A stretch of 64,000 nucleotides of DNA from Silene latifolia (GCF_048544455.1 NC_133529.1:56580271-56644270), one strand, 5' to 3'; positions 1-12,561 are shown, counted from the stretch's first letter. The notes: generated from the sequence alone by a model not told the origin. Numbers and translations are program-made.

Positions 1-53
1 CTAATTGCAATTACAGTATGTCTAATTTTGTGTGTTGTCCTTGTTTTCCCCAG

Positions 54-2174
54 ATGGTCGAGGCCAAGCCAATGGTGAAGAGGGTGCATGAAATCACGGT
101 TTCGTGTCGACCTCAAAGGCTTGTCTCTGTCATTGAAAAGCTTAATGAGGATCAGGTGTCCGCCGTTAAGAAAATTGGGTTTGGTGGCGTTTTGGAGCTT
201 AAGATTAGCAGCTTCCCACTTGCACACGTTCGCCTATTCTTGGAGTCCTTCTCGGATGGGTCATATGTGTTCAGGGCTTCTCGGAAGAAGGAGTTTATGA
301 TCAGTAAGCATGATGTTCATGACTGTTTCTTGTTACCTTTTGGACCCAACCCTCTCCCTTTGGTGCCTGTGAGCTCGCAGAAGGGGTCCAACGATCCCGA
401 AAATAAGGAGCTGAAGGACAAATGGCGGCAAGCGTACGGGGTGGGCAAAGGGAATAGTGCAATAAGTTTAGGAAAAGTTTACAAGCAACTTATGGAGTAC
501 GAGGAGGCGGACGATCGGTTTTTTCTTTGCGGCTTTTTGTTTTGTTCTGTATGTCTTTATTCCTCGCACCCACCCCAAACAACGGGATAGATTGGAAGCT
601 GTTAAGGGCTGTAGAAGATCCTAAAGCCATCCCGCATTTTGACTGGTGCTCTTATATTTTGGAAATGATGGTGAAAGCGGGGACAGACTGTAAAAGGGGG
701 GTAACGATGTTGGGTGGTTGTATCCCCTTCCTCATGATAAGCTACTTTCAGCGATATGATTACAAGGGTAAGCCGTGCCTCCACGATGTACCTTTGATTA
801 AGCATTGGGATGAAACTTCGCTTGTAGAGAGGGTAAAATTTGAGGTGGGTCAAGGGGGATTGGGTACTTTAACCTTGTCTAAGACCAGGTATCCGAGGTG
901 CCTTCAAGACCTCTCTTATAGAAGGAGTTTGGACAGTAGCAGCCTCAGCGACCTGCGTGAACCCAAACCATCTTTGTTGCTATCAGGCCCCCCACCCCCT
1001 CTCTCCCCGCTCAACTTCGAGAAGAAGTTCATTCAGATAGAACTACCCAAAGCAGGTGTCGAGGATGACCAGGAATTGAAAGCTAGGGTCGTCGATGTAA
1101 GTTCAAACTATTATATATTTTGCAGATGGATTCATTTCATTTGAACGTACCCATCTATTATAATATAACTAACTTACTGTACTTCTTGAATGCAGTGTAC
1201 TCACGAGCTTTATCTACAAATGCAAAGGAACGCTATTGTGTTCTATTCATGGTACGCAGATGCAACCGCAAGGATCAAAGCTGTAACTAGTGATTCGACG
1301 GGCCTAAATCCTAGTCAGCCCTCTCAAGAATTCTTTGAGGGTGAAAAGATTCAAAAGTACGTCGCTGAAGCAGAATAGATTGCAGAAAGGCTGAAGGTTT
1401 CTGTTGGTAACGCTCCTGCATTTGGAGAGGTAGTTAGTGAGTCGCCCAAAAAATGTGACGGAATTGATGCATCTACGCGTCAAATAAGTGAAGTTCTTTC
1501 TAGTCTCGCCAATGATGGGGGTGGGAGGGGTGGTAACCCTCATGCCGAGTCAAGCGTGGAGAGTCGGACAAGGCCGACGCGCCAACGAAATCGATGCGGT
1601 TTCATGGTCAAAGATTATGGAGGAAGTGGGAGGTGATACAATAGTTTCTAATCCGTTGTCAGACGCTAGCCCAGGGTTAGAGGATCAAGTCGTGTGCACC
1701 CCCGTCCAAACTGTCAGAGAACTGTTGTTGGAGGCGAGTTACACCGAGGAGGAAATTGACCAAACTTACGGACCGTCAAAGGACGATGAGGTTCGCCCCT
1801 GGGCAGGTGACGAGGTGCATGAGCACGTTCATGGGGAGGGATTGAAAGAAAATGTTGAAAATGTTGGAAGATTGTCAGACATTGACCATGAAACTGCAGC
1901 AGACATTGTAGGCAAAGCGACGGACGGTCGGAGGATCTTTGAATCTTGGCCCGTGGTAGGTGATGAGGTGCATGAGCAAGTTCATGGGGAGGGATTGAAA
2001 GAAAATGTTGAAAGATTTTCAGACAATCAATCGTCAGATAAGAAGACGGAAAAAGATAAGGTCCCAGAATTGCCAATGGAGACACAAGAATTGATGGAGT
2101 GTATGTTTTCCACTGCTGAATTCAAGGAAGCTTTATGTGGACTTCCAGCGGCCGGGAGTAGTCCTGGTGGCGAG
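54..2174 (+). pseudogene. N-terminal exons of a Ulp1-bearing transposon gene (decayed)
   Basis: The window opens inside an intron: the acceptor TTTTCCCCAG ends at 53, so the true start lies to the left. Exon 54-1096 ends at a GTAAGT donor. A 99-bp intron with a TAACTAAC branch-like site follows, then exon 1196-2174 ending at another GTAAGT. The reading frame resumes in phase across both introns. I recognise no catalytic domain here. Its position ahead of Ulp1 domains matches the uncharacterised N-terminal part of plant Ulp1 transposon proteins (inference). Breaks: a frameshift near 530-545 (frame 1 ends at 590 while the next frame continues with FLAPTPNNGIDWKLL), a TAG at 1376-1378, and another shift between about 1480 and 1600. 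The stretch GDEVHEHVHGEGLKENVE occurs twice, 153 bp apart (about 1806 and 1959). This is a pseudogene. Confidence 0.6.
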
Positions 2175-2354
2175 GTAAGTTTGTTAATTTGCGCTAAATA
2201 CTTTTTATACAATCTTTTTTTTTTATTGGTCGTGTATAACTCTAAGTTGATAAAGTATAACTTTGTTGAAAGTTATTTTGTGGCCTTTGTAACTGTAGTG
2301 CGACTGCAACGGCCGGTTGGTACAACTCTTAACCAGTATATGACTACAGTTATA

Positions 2355-2665
2355 TAATATATGCTTTGGAGTTATACATTAGATAGCTGAAGGGATATCT
2401 AGAGTTATATCTGGAGTTATATTCCTGGAGTTATACATTATAGTGTATATGCTTACAGTTATACATTTTATGGCCAGAGTTATACATTCTATGCTTACAG
2501 TTATACATTTTATGGCCAGCGTTATACGTTTGGTACAATTCCTAACCATATGTGTATAACTCTTACTCTGGGCGAATAATTCTGATAGCATATTTTTAAC
2601 ACTTCACACGTGTATAGCTCTTGCCCTTCTATGTATAACTGTAATTCATTGGGTCTGTGTAACTC
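2355..2665. repeat. 21-bp minisatellite cluster in an intron (GTTATAC orientation)
   Basis: The intron 2175-2751 (GTAAGT donor, TTTTCATTCAG acceptor) is largely built of degenerate copies of a roughly 21-bp unit read as GAGTTATACATTNTATGCYT. The family recurs in at least eight clusters up to 15850. The copies do not touch the adjoining exons. Confidence 0.85.
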
Positions 2666-2751
2666 GTGACCCAATTGTCTCACTTTTAGAGTTTTACCGT
2701 AATTTTTTTGATACAAAAGCATGGTGTTTAATTTTATTATTTTTCATTCAG

Positions 2752-5322
2752 GCCACTGTTAAAAAGGATGTAATTGAGAATGTTGAACAACATTCTGACA
2801 ATGGGGGTGTAAACGTAGATGTTGTCGACGGTGCGGAGAACACCCCGGGGAATCCTTCAACGGAATGGAGTGGAAATCAAATCCCTCTGACTTTCATGAG
2901 CACGGCAGATTTGAATGAGGCATTTGCCGGGGTTGAGGAGCGAACGATTGGTGCTGCCAAAGAAGGTTTGGTAGTTGAAATCGCTGGTGCTAGGGTTGAG
3001 CCGGTTGCACCACTTCCACCCCCTATTTATGTGCCGCGATGTGACATGATCCACCATCCTTTCTTATCGCATTCAACCGCCCCCTTCCGTGTATGGACAT
3101 TGTACCGAGAACCTAGGTTGTTCTCGGGATTGCGGGGCACCCGAACCTGACCAGCACGTATGCTCACAGTGGTTGCGATTTAACAAGGAACGTTTCAGGA
3201 CGGTGTTCAGTGTGAGGAAGGATGTAATGGATTATATCTTTGATCAATTCCACGACCATAAGAAAGTGTAAGTAGAAGATAAGTTTTACCTATATTTCAA
3301 TACGACAGTCAAACAGGCCATGAATCTTTTCCCTTGCTGCGTGTCTCAATTTTGCTAATCGTTTGTAGGGAACAATTGGTCACATATCCTGTCCAAACCG
3401 CATAACGCGTATTGATCTCCGATCGTTGATGCCCGGGGCTCGGATTATGGCCAATGTCATCGATCTGGTCTGTTTCTACTCAATCGCCTTACGCACGCGA
3501 ACACCGCAGCTGTTTCAAGTTCACGCTGTTTCTTTGGCCTAGGTCACGCTGTAAGTGTGCTCGAACTCCGCAAGTTATTTTGTGACAAACTGTACGTAAC
3601 TTGTGATACAAGCTGCCAACCCCCGTCTATTGTTTTTATAGGACCTAGCAATTGCAATTTGGCAAGGGGGAAGAAAAACTTGGTTGTTGATAATTCAAGG
3701 CTTTTGTGCCTCGTGGGACATGTGGCAAGAGTCGTGTTCTAGCCCATTTCAACTGGACTCCGATATGGTGAGCTCAGATATCAATATAGAGACATTTACA
3801 TACTGGAATTATACATTATTTTCCTAGAGTTTAACAAAGATATGCTTAGAGTTGTACAATATATGCTTTGGAGTTAGGCCTGGAGTTATACCTAGAGTAA
3901 TACACGGAGTTATACACACTACACGTATATGCTTACGTTATAGATTTTATGGCTAGAGTTATACATCCTATGGCAAGAGTTATACATTATATAACTCTAG
4001 CTTTCAGAATGACTAGAGTTATACGTTCTAGGACTGAAGTTATACATTATTTGTCTAGAGTTATACAGTATATGCTTAGAGTTTTGATGAGTGGCTAACT
4101 TCACTCCATAACTCTAGACATATAATGTATAACTTTTACCATAGAATGTATAACTCTATGCACATAAAGTACAACTGTAAGCATATACAAGATAATGTAT
4201 AACTCCAGGCAAATGCTTATCGCACATAATGTACAATCGCAAGAATATCTTTGTATAACTCTAGAAATTGAATGTACAACTCTACACATATAATGTATAA
4301 CTCTAACCATAGAATGTATAATTCCAACTACGCACAATATGTATGCCTCTAATCTGCTAATTATGTTTTATAACTCTTAGATTATTGGTGCATGTTTGTA
4401 GGTTTTCGTCCGTAAGCTTTGGCGATGAAGATCATTACTCTTGCATTTGCATAAATTTCCTCTCCGAGCAGATCGAGTATCTTGATAATCGTTCTTACGA
4501 GGACGATCTTCTGAAATTACCATACGGAGGGATTGCGCGTACATCGTAAGTCTTATAAAACTGGTGACTAGATTAATTATCGGCTCCATTTGTTTTGTTA
4601 ATTGGTCTTCCCCTTTTAAACGCCTTGCCTAACTTCCGCCGGCTGATGCAATGGGAAAGTATATGGCCTACAAAGGGCTCGACAAAGGCAAGAAAGTTGA
4701 AGGGTTTCCTTTTGTCAACATTAAATTCAATGGCGGGGATCGGGACATACCGCCAATGATCGTGGTCTTTACGTCATGGTTCATATGTTCTTTGTACCGT
4801 GGAGAGCCATTCGACCGTACCCTAGGGACTAAGGAAAGCAATGACCTCATGCGGCGGAAATTGCGCAACCCTTGTCCTCGGTGACATTAACTTGGACGGG
4901 GAAGATGTGCTATCCAGGGTAATGACTTTTAAGGAGCTTAAAGACCGTGAAATGGAGGAGGTGCGTGATAAACAGAGGATAGCCGGCAACACAAGTGGAA
5001 GGAAGAGAGGTGTTGGAATCGCCGGAGAGAACAGTTCTGCTAAACGACCTTGCTCCAAAGTCAGTCCAACCTATCAGACTCCACCTTCCAAAGTAGCCCT
5101 GGGCCGGACACCGTCTAGTCGGGCCCTCTCACCTATTAATAGCCGCTCCCGGGGTAAGGGCGATGGCCTTGGTTGCACCAAATATGTCGGGGAACCAGAC
5201 GCCGACCTTACCGTGGTCGCCAAGATGCTGAAGATGAACAAGGCATTAACTAGGGATATCCCGGTGTATCGCAAACAAGTGGCTGACTACGTTTTCCTTG
5301 ATGACTACAAATTTCCAAATGA
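2752..5322 (+). pseudogene. Ulp1/C48-like cysteine protease domain, copy A (catalytic Cys replaced by Arg)
   Basis: Exon 2752-3267 joins in phase to 2174. After intron 3268-3368, exon 3369 onward reads as the entry to a Ulp1 domain (motif RSLMPGARIMANVIDL). After a repeat-filled stretch, exon 4402-4545 carries the catalytic His motif DHYSCICINF (His codon 4433-4435) and the Asp motif IEYLDN (Asp 4484-4486). The nucleophile region is near 4755-4790: it reads NDRGLYVMVHMFF where the family has NDCG, so codon 4761-4763 is CGT (Arg), one transition from TGT (Cys). The tail 4841-5322 is open and basic, then enters a segment that resembles the lead-in to this same domain (MLKMNKALTRD against WLRFNKERFRT). 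Frameshifts lie near 3090-3140, near 3400 and near 4750. The family normally cleaves SUMO-type conjugates. This copy should be inactive. Confidence 0.7.
3785..4375. repeat. 21-bp minisatellite cluster that switches strand
   Basis: Between the two parts of Ulp1 copy A. Up to about 4080 the units read GAGTTATACATT. From about 4100 to 4375 they read AATGTATAACTCTA, the reverse complement. The two halves form a long imperfect inverted repeat centred near 4090. Confidence 0.85.
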
Positions 5323-5384
5323 GTAAGCTGTCTAAAATCCTAATTTTTTATCATATTAAGTTTTATCAATATAGACACATGTCC

Positions 5385-5600
5385 ATACTGGAATTCTACC
5401 GTATTTTGCGTAGAGTTTTACAAAGATATGCTCGTAGTTGTACAATATATACTTTGGAGTTATACATTAGAGGCCGGAAGTTATACCTAGAGTAATACAT
5501 AGAGTTATATGTTTCATCACTGAAGTTATATATATCGTTAATGGAGTTACACATTCCTAAAGCTGATTATACGTTTCACATGTGAAGTTATGCGAGTCAT
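5385..5600. repeat. 21-bp minisatellite cluster in an intron
   Basis: Degenerate GAGTTATACATT-type units fill the predicted intron 5323-5666 (donor GTAAGC, acceptor CTACAG) between Ulp1 copies A and B. Confidence 0.75.
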
Positions 5601-5666
5601 TTTTAATAGATTTACCTTCCCATTTAGTATACGTTATAGCACGATTAACACCGTGTCGAACTACAG

Positions 5667-6829
5667 AGAACCACTTGTGAGTTATGGCCGGCACGGAACA
5701 ATTAATAGGTTGCAAATGTTGTCTATGCTCCCTGAGACGCCAATGGATGAAAAAGTGATTGAGTGTTGGTCCTTGTTGCTTAATCGATTGGAGGCAGAGG
5801 ATTGCGGGATTTTTCGTTCGTCTTTCTTCGGTATCCGTCATATGGTATGGTCCTAATCAATCCTTTAATATGTTATAAGAGTTTCACATACCCTCTTTAA
5901 AACTTTCACAGTGGAAATTAAGTCTAAAGTTATACATTCGTGCTCTGGAGTTAAACATTTTGTTTTGAGAAGTTATTAACAACCAGTATGAACTTAGGCA
6001 TTCTTCATTATGCTATAAGAGTTACTGTGCAACTCCAATGCACAACCCCTATAACTCCTCTGGTATCCTCACACATATCTTTGCTACTTGAACAGAAATA
6101 ATCTTGAACCTTGTACGAAACCCCGTCCAACAAACAGGACACCGACGGGTTGTACAATACGTGGGACGTCTTCCGAACCGATGTGGGGATGATTTCAGCT
6201 TGAAGGCTGATTTAATCTTCGTACCCATTAAGATTGAAGCCCATTATGCATGTGTGTGTATCAACTTTAATTCTAGGACGATTGATCTTCTGGACAATAA
6301 GTATTATTCAAGTCCGCGGCAATCGGAGATATGCAAAGCTGGTCACGTTATTGTAAGTGGAATTAAATTGTAATTATGTTCAACTAAAAAGTGTTGTCAC
6401 CGCTTTTACAATCTCACTTTTTGACGTTCTTGTCTCTGCCAGGCGAGCCTCATGAGCGACTACGTGGAGTCGAGGGACAACGAGAAGAACAGAGGGAAAG
6501 ACATACCGGCGTTCCAGTTCCGTCAGATCCAGTTTGCCTGGCATCAGCAAACGATAAACGACACCGAGTCTGGCTTGTTCGCCATGATGCACATGTTAAT
6601 GTACGAGGGTGATAGTTTTGGTCACGTTGATCTCGAGAGGAAGGTGAACCGTCGATATTTGGTGATCCAGTTGGCAGCGACGCTTCTCCTAGCTGACATG
6701 AACATCATCAGGGAAGGAGTTCTGTCCAAGGTCAATGGTTTCATTGGCGAGAAATTACAGATCCTCAAGCAAGTAGAAGCCAGACGGAAAGCAGCGCGGA
6801 GAGGAGATAAAAAACCTGCGAAAAAATAG
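5667..6829 (+). pseudogene. Ulp1/C48-like cysteine protease domain, copy B (catalytic Cys replaced by Ser)
   Basis: Three exons: 5667-5844, 6096-6352 and 6443-6829, with consensus splice sites (GTATGG/AACAG, GTAAGT/TGCCAG). The first joins the end of copy A in phase. The domain entry is GTINRLQMLSMLPETPMDE. The His motif is EAHYACVCINF (His 6242-6244) and the Asp motif TIDLLDN (Asp 6293-6295). The nucleophile region reads NDTESGLFAMMHML, with Ser codon TCT at 6569-6571 where Cys is expected. A lysine- and arginine-rich tail follows, to TAG at 6827-6829. A frameshift lies near 6190 between FRTDVG and DFSLKADL. No internal start separates it from copy A, so the simplest reading is one gene with two tandem Ulp1 domains. 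A tandem gene duplication is the alternative. Confidence 0.72.
5880..6070. repeat. Minisatellite remnants in an intron
   Basis: The intron 5845-6095 holds a few scattered, highly diverged GTTATAC/GTATAAC units of the same family. Confidence 0.5.
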
Positions 6830-6959
6830 AATGTATTTCCTTTTGATTCTGTATCCTCTTTTTTTGCAACTCTAGTATGTTGTCAAGAAACTCCTTAACA
6901 ACTTAGACAAATTTTTGGAATAGATTGTTACTATATCATCTTGGTCAGTCATAATTAAA

Positions 6960-7440
6960 ATCCAAGTTTTACATATAAGTATTAGAGTTATACACTCTGT
7001 GAAGTAAAGTTATACAAATTATGTACATGAGTTATACAACACATGACCGATTATGAAAAAAAGGCAAAATTTATTAGACAGCTAAGAGTTATAGAAAAAA
7101 CATCAAGAGTTATACAAACTGTGTACAAGAGTTATACAACATATGACTGCAGTTATGTAAAAGGCAAATGTTATTAGACAGTTATGAGTTTTACAAAAAA
7201 TAACAAGAGTTATACAAATTGTGAACAAGAGTTATACACTCTGTGAAGTACATTTATCCATATATGGGTAAGAGTTTTACTTAAAGCCATTGAAATTATT
7301 ATTCATTCTTAAAGCCACTTTTAAATATTGGATATGTTGCCATGAACAGAAGTCATCAAAATAATGTAAAAGAGTTATACAACATTAGCTTGAAATTTCA
7401 CACACCATATTACCGAAGTTATACAACTGGAAGGTGCAAT
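6960..7440. repeat. 21-bp minisatellite cluster between the convergent genes
   Basis: Units mostly read AAGAGTTATACAAATTGTG. A sub-block (ATGACTG, CAGTTATG, AAGGCAAA) is itself repeated. The cluster lies between the 3' end of the Ulp1 gene and the 3' end of the FAR1-type gene. Confidence 0.75.
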
Positions 7441-7475
7441 CCCCTTCAAAATAGACAAAAGCTAGCTATTAAATA

Positions 7476-7546
7476 CCCCTTCCGTCTCACCAGATTTTTT
7501 ACCTTTTAAAGAAAAAAAGATTGTAAATAATTTGTTGAGACGGGGG
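7476..7546. mobile_element. Short Stowaway-like MITE remnant
   Basis: CCCCTTCCGTCTCA at the left end and TGAGACGGGGG at the right end form imperfect terminal inverted repeats of a 71-bp unit, bounded by TA on both sides (7474-7475, 7547-7548). It lies just downstream of the FAR1-type gene. Confidence 0.55.
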
Positions 7547-7587
7547 TATTTTTCTACTGCCTACTACTACAGCATGTTAAGTTTCTC

Positions 7588-7611
7588 TATTCTTCTTCTT
7601 CGTCGTCTTCG

Positions 7612-7646
<35 letters not shown>

Positions 7647-7655
7647 TTCTACTCC
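7588..7655. repeat. Trinucleotide (TTC/GAA) microsatellite coding poly-Glu
   Basis: A run of CTT, TTC and CGT triplets encodes the acidic end of the FAR1-type protein on the minus strand. Its length is probably variable and unrelated to function. Confidence 0.8.
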
Positions 7656-8279
7656 TTCAGATGCTGGTGAAGACGGTGGATGCTCAGAGAATGGGTTAGG
7701 GCAGTTCCGTTTATCGTGGTGTGCCATTTGTTTACAGTTATTACACATGCGCTTTGGCTTAGAAGCCAAGGCAATGGCTTTAGCCTTAGCTGACACCATT
7801 CTTTTACCGTTGCCTTTGTTTTTCGATTGTTTTGGTAGAAGTATTGTTACCTCGTCACTGGCGGGGCAACCAAGGATTCGCTCAAATTCCTGCTGCTTTG
7901 TTAAATCCTTCTTGTACGGTAAAAGTTTCTCCTTGAACTCTCTAATTAACGAGCTTAAGTTCACAACTTCAGTCTCACTCGTGCCACGAAGTAAACCAAT
8001 GGTTGCATGAACTTCTGACCACAACTTCACCATCGCAACTTCTTTTGCATCAGCGCTACTATTTGTTTCCATTTGTTCACCATCACATTCTGATAATCTG
8101 AATTGCAATGCATCCTTTCTCCATCTTGTAGAAACGTAATCAACCGGAATTGTCTTCATGCCGTTAGCCGACAAAATCCATACTATATGTCGGCACAGAA
8201 ATCCCATCCTTTCAAACATCATACAGCTGCACTGTGTAGTCTGTGTCCCTGTAATCCAATTAAATTATGCCGTTAGTAG

Positions 8280-8750
8280 TCTTATACATATAATAATAAC
8301 AGTTAAACATTATCACGTAGAGTTATACATATGGCAACAAGAGTTATACATTCTGAAAGCTACAGTTATTCAAACTCTAATCAGAGTTATACTATAAATA
8401 GCTGCAGTTCAGTGAAAAATTGAATTTCTAATGTTATTCTGAAAGTTGAGTTATACATATGGCAACAAGAGTTATACACTCTGAAAGCTAAAGTTATTCA
8501 AAATGTAATCAGAGTTATACTACAAATGACAACAGTTCAGTGAAAAATTGAATAACTCCTAATGTTATTCTGAAAGTAGAGTTATACATATGGCAACAAG
8601 AGTTATACATTCTGCAAGTAGAGTTATGCATATAATAAGAAAAGTTATACATTCAGAGCCTTTTAAATATTCAAAATGTTGTCAGATTTATACAGCAGAT
8701 AACTGCAGTTCACTGAACAATTGTATAACTTCTATGTTCAGACAATGTAA
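8280..8750. repeat. 21-bp minisatellite cluster inside the FAR1-type intron
   Basis: Lies wholly within intron 8249-8815. Units read AGAGTTATACATATGGCAAC. A block of about 125 bp (from GAGTTATACATATGG through CAGTTCAGTG) repeats about two and a half times from about 8318, giving a higher-order pattern. Confidence 0.8.
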
Positions 8751-8904
8751 CTTTGGCACTATATCTACCAACTTCAGTCAACTACCACATAAAGTTGATG
8801 CCAAAATGTTGTTACCTGGGTTGTACTCTACGTTGAAACTTTTCTGTCTGATTGAATCCTTTACGGCAGTCACTTCAACCCCATCTCTTTCAGCATAGCC
8901 CCCC

Positions 8905-11900
8905 TGTAACACCCCGTATTTTATTAAGTTGGATAAAATTCTTTTAATTGCTATTTTGAATTTAATTACATCATTTAACGATTTATATATATATGCTTAG
9001 CTAATTAATTAATTTCATCATAATTCGATACGTTAATTTTAATAAACATTAATAAGTTTATTTAAAGTTAGTTCGAGTTTATTGAAATTAGTTCGAGTTT
9101 ATTTATTTAATAATTTCCGTTTCTTTACGAGTCCTTATGAAAGTTGTTTTAAGTGAACCCGAGATGGATTTTGGGAACAAAACCGTCCAATTAGCTATTT
9201 TGAGCTTATTTCACTAAATTAGCAATTTTTATTAATATCCGTTAGTTTCGTAAAAATCGCTAATAATTCCGTTTCAAGCCGATTTCTTATTATTTACGTT
9301 AACTAGTTGAGTTTATTTTATTTTCACTCATTAAATTTATTTATTATTGATTCCGTTTTATTACTGAAACTTTTACTTAAATCGGTTCAATTTAACTCGA
9401 AACGGTTTTAATAACTATCGAAGTTACTTAACGATGAAGAAACGTACGTATAATAAATAGCAGCGTGCAATTTGCTCCCTCATTTCTCACGCATCATTCT
9501 TCTTCTCCCTTCCTTTTTCTTCTTTTCGTTCTGTTTTAATTTTTATCAGATTTTAAATTGATCCTGCCACTCCGTTTGTCATCCGTTTTCAACTATTTTT
9601 GTTCCATAGCGCTCCTCTCGTCGTTCTCGTCATTCCGTTGTAAGTAAAATTCATTTTCGTCATGTATTTTTACAAACCCATTTATATTTTCAGCTTTATT
9701 TTTTTATAAGACGGTTGTATGTGCTAAAATAGACGGTCTTGTAGAAGATTTGTTAGTCATAAATGATTAGTTCAATCGGAAAAAAGGTAACAATTATGGA
9801 TTACTCGATATTACATGTAAAATATGTTTATTTCGAATACTGGGTAGTCTGTTTTATAATTAAGACGGTGTATAATTATATATAGGGATCCTTATAGATG
9901 TTAATTAGTCAGTTGTATAGTTGAGACGGTGTATACTGATATGTGGAGATGATTGAGACGGTGTATACTGACCTCTAGGGATCATTTGGGATGCTAGCTA
10001 GTAAGTGGTATATTTAAGACGGTGTATCTTTGACATGTATGGATTGTTTTGGGTGATAATTGGTGTGTTTTATAGTTGAGACGGTGTATATTGACATGTA
10101 GGGATTATTTTGGACTAATTTGGACTCTGTGTTGGGGCGATTTTTGTAGTCTTTAGGGTCTGTTTTTGAGTTGCTTTATACTTGTGGATTTCCGCTCTAA
10201 AACCGTTTTAAATGCTGACTTAGTTGGCTCAGCTAGGACTGTTTTTAGGCGCGAGAATGGAGTCTTAAGGGGACGATTGGTACTCTGTTTTGGGCAGGGG
10301 CGAGAGCTGTCATCGTGGGTTTTCACTTTGCATTTGAGGATTTGAAGTTGGGGTCGAACTTAGGCATCTTTTGGGTTCATTTTGGACTGATTTTTGGGTC
10401 GGGTTATGAAGTAGGGTGAAGGGTGGCTATGGGTAGTCGGGTGGTGGTCGTGTCGGACTCCTTATGGCTTGCTTTTAGGCGAGTTTGATGGCCGTGGCCT
10501 AGCTAAGTCACGAGTTTGAGGCCATGTGAAGTTGGTGGTTAGGCCGAGTTTGAGATTGTCATAATAACTTTTGAGCCGTGTCCATAAATTGTTTTGACGC
10601 TAGTTTGGTTTATTTAAAATATAATTAAATTAATTTCCGTCTCATATTTTATATAAAGATAATTCGTTAATATCGTCCTTTCACATAATTATTTTAGGTG
10701 GCTCATATGTGGTTGAAGATGAAGAGTAATTTTGGGTTTTAGAAGCTTTCTCAAGTTATTACTTGTCTCTTTGCTAGCGTAAGGTAACTATTCCGAGTTA
10801 CTCGATTTAATTAATGTCACATTAGTAGTTAATGTTGTGCTGTTGTTTGTTAAGTGTTTAGGTGATTGATAATGTGTTACTTTCGTTTTTCACATGATAG
10901 AAATTAGAAATAGCATGAGAATTATATTGTGATAAATTTTATGATTTGGGCCAAAGTAGGCAAAGACTGAATTTGGGCGGATTGACCGAACGAGTTTGGT
11001 CAAACTAGGTTTAAACCAGTCAGCCTCGATTTGACCGATGACCCGTCGCGGGACTCGGGTCGAGGGTTTGTCTTTGAGGTAAGATTGGTTGTTATTGGAG
11101 GTTTTATGTTATGCCTTGATATTTGTAATTATCATTTCACATGTTGGTTGTTGGATGCTTTGGATGCCTTATGCTTGAGTCTTGTTTGCCTTTAGCTATT
11201 GTAGTTTATTCTCATGGACTATGATATTGATGGTTAGCTATAATTTGGTTATTGATGACATTGAGGATATGGTTGGATTGTCTGCTGAATAGACATTTAT
11301 ATAGCCTTTCACATGATAGAATGTTAGCATTTATGTTGGTAAGTTGGACTCTTTGCCCCTCTTATGGTTAATTGGGTATCCTCTTTGGTCTTGTGTGGTG
11401 CGGGCTAAAGTATTCAAGCTGGGACCTAGATTGGTTTTATTTAGGTCCTAGGTGAGTGTTTCGGCCTTCATAATAGATAGGCCATTATAGTCTTTGACGA
11501 GTGTATGTTCACTGCTTGATAGCCTCTGTGTTCCTGACTTGGTGGGATTATATCCAAGTTGGGGCATGACCTCGTTACTTATTTTGATAGTAAGTGGTCA
11601 GCTTAAGTACTAGCCAACCCTTTGGTGGAATCCTTAGGGTACTCACTTTGTTTTAGAAAAATTGTGGGTCTTGGGTGCGGTGGTGTGTATCCGCATGTCT
11701 AGGTCTCAGGCAGATTTTAGGCTAGGGTTGTGTTGTGTCTTGGCCATGTTTTGATAGAACCTCGAGCCAAGATACCGGTTCGATTACCTTCCCTACCTCG
11801 TGGTATAGACTCGAGTTCTGAGTGACTATTGACGGGACTAAGAACTTATGCCTGTCTTTGATATATTGTCCTTTCTTGTATGGTGATTCTATGAATCATA

Positions 11901-12561
11901 GAAGGTGAGATGCAAGCTGGCTATGGTTGATAGAGTTTGGATTCCTGATGTTATGTGATTCACATGATAGTGTAGTATGAGTCGGTCTAGTATTCACATG
12001 CTAGGACTATGTGTTGTTATATTGTTGTTCACATGATAAGCACGACTGTCTAGCATCTATATGCTAAGGCATTGTGTGATTCGTATTCATATTCTTATGT
12101 TTACATGTTATATTAATTATGACATTTCGTGGCTGGGAGAACTCGGAGTTACTCCCCACTGACTGTGGCTTTCGTATTTGTATAAGATGCGAATGACAGG
12201 TAGGTGATGCATATATGGGGTACATGGACGAGCTAGCGAGCAAAGTAACCTTGGAACCTAGATTGGTTTTATTTTATTGTGACCCTTAAACACTTTTTAT
12301 GTCACATACATTTTAGGGACATATGTCTCCCTCTTTACATTTGGTTGTATAATTTGCTATTCGCGACTTTAGCGATGGTTATGTTATGACACTTCTAGTT
12401 AGACCTTGTATGTTTGACACCTTCCAATTTGGATATCTTTATAACAGGTTCAGGTTTTAAAATTACAGGTTTTTACCCAATTGAACCTATTACAAACATA
12501 TCCATGCAGTTTTATTCTAGAATTACGTGTTTACTTTTCCGCGATAAGTGAGGGTGTCACA
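8905..12561 (+). mobile_element. Solo LTR (3.66 kb), Ty3/gypsy type
   Basis: The ends are TGTAACACCCC and GGGTGTCACA, imperfect inverted TG..CA termini, and no coding domain lies between them. The flanks are C-rich (CCCCC left, GCCCC right), which allows an imperfect 5-bp target duplication. It splits a FAR1-type exon whose frame resumes on the other side. A TATA-like box (TATAATAAATAG near 9449) followed by a pyrimidine-rich stretch suggests the LTR promoter. The last 750 bp match the block 63246-64000 in inverse orientation. The TGTAACACCCC terminus is common in Tekay-type chromoviruses and in Ogre/Retand elements; I cannot choose between them. Confidence 0.75.
9862..10130. repeat. Tandem repeats inside the LTR (GAGACGGTGTATA units)
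   Basis: Five or so irregular copies of a 50-80-bp unit start with TTGAGACGGTGTATA and continue ACATGTAGGGATTATTTTGG. They lie about 400 bp downstream of the TATA-like box. Confidence 0.65.

Noticed and set aside
4101-4337. ORF of 78 codons on the minus strand, with similar ones at 8158-8397 and 15314-15586
   Set aside because: They translate only the 21-bp repeat units into 7-residue repeats.
9440-9560. TATA-like box and pyrimidine-rich leader resembling a gene promoter
   Set aside because: It lies inside the solo LTR, so it is the element promoter; no gene follows.
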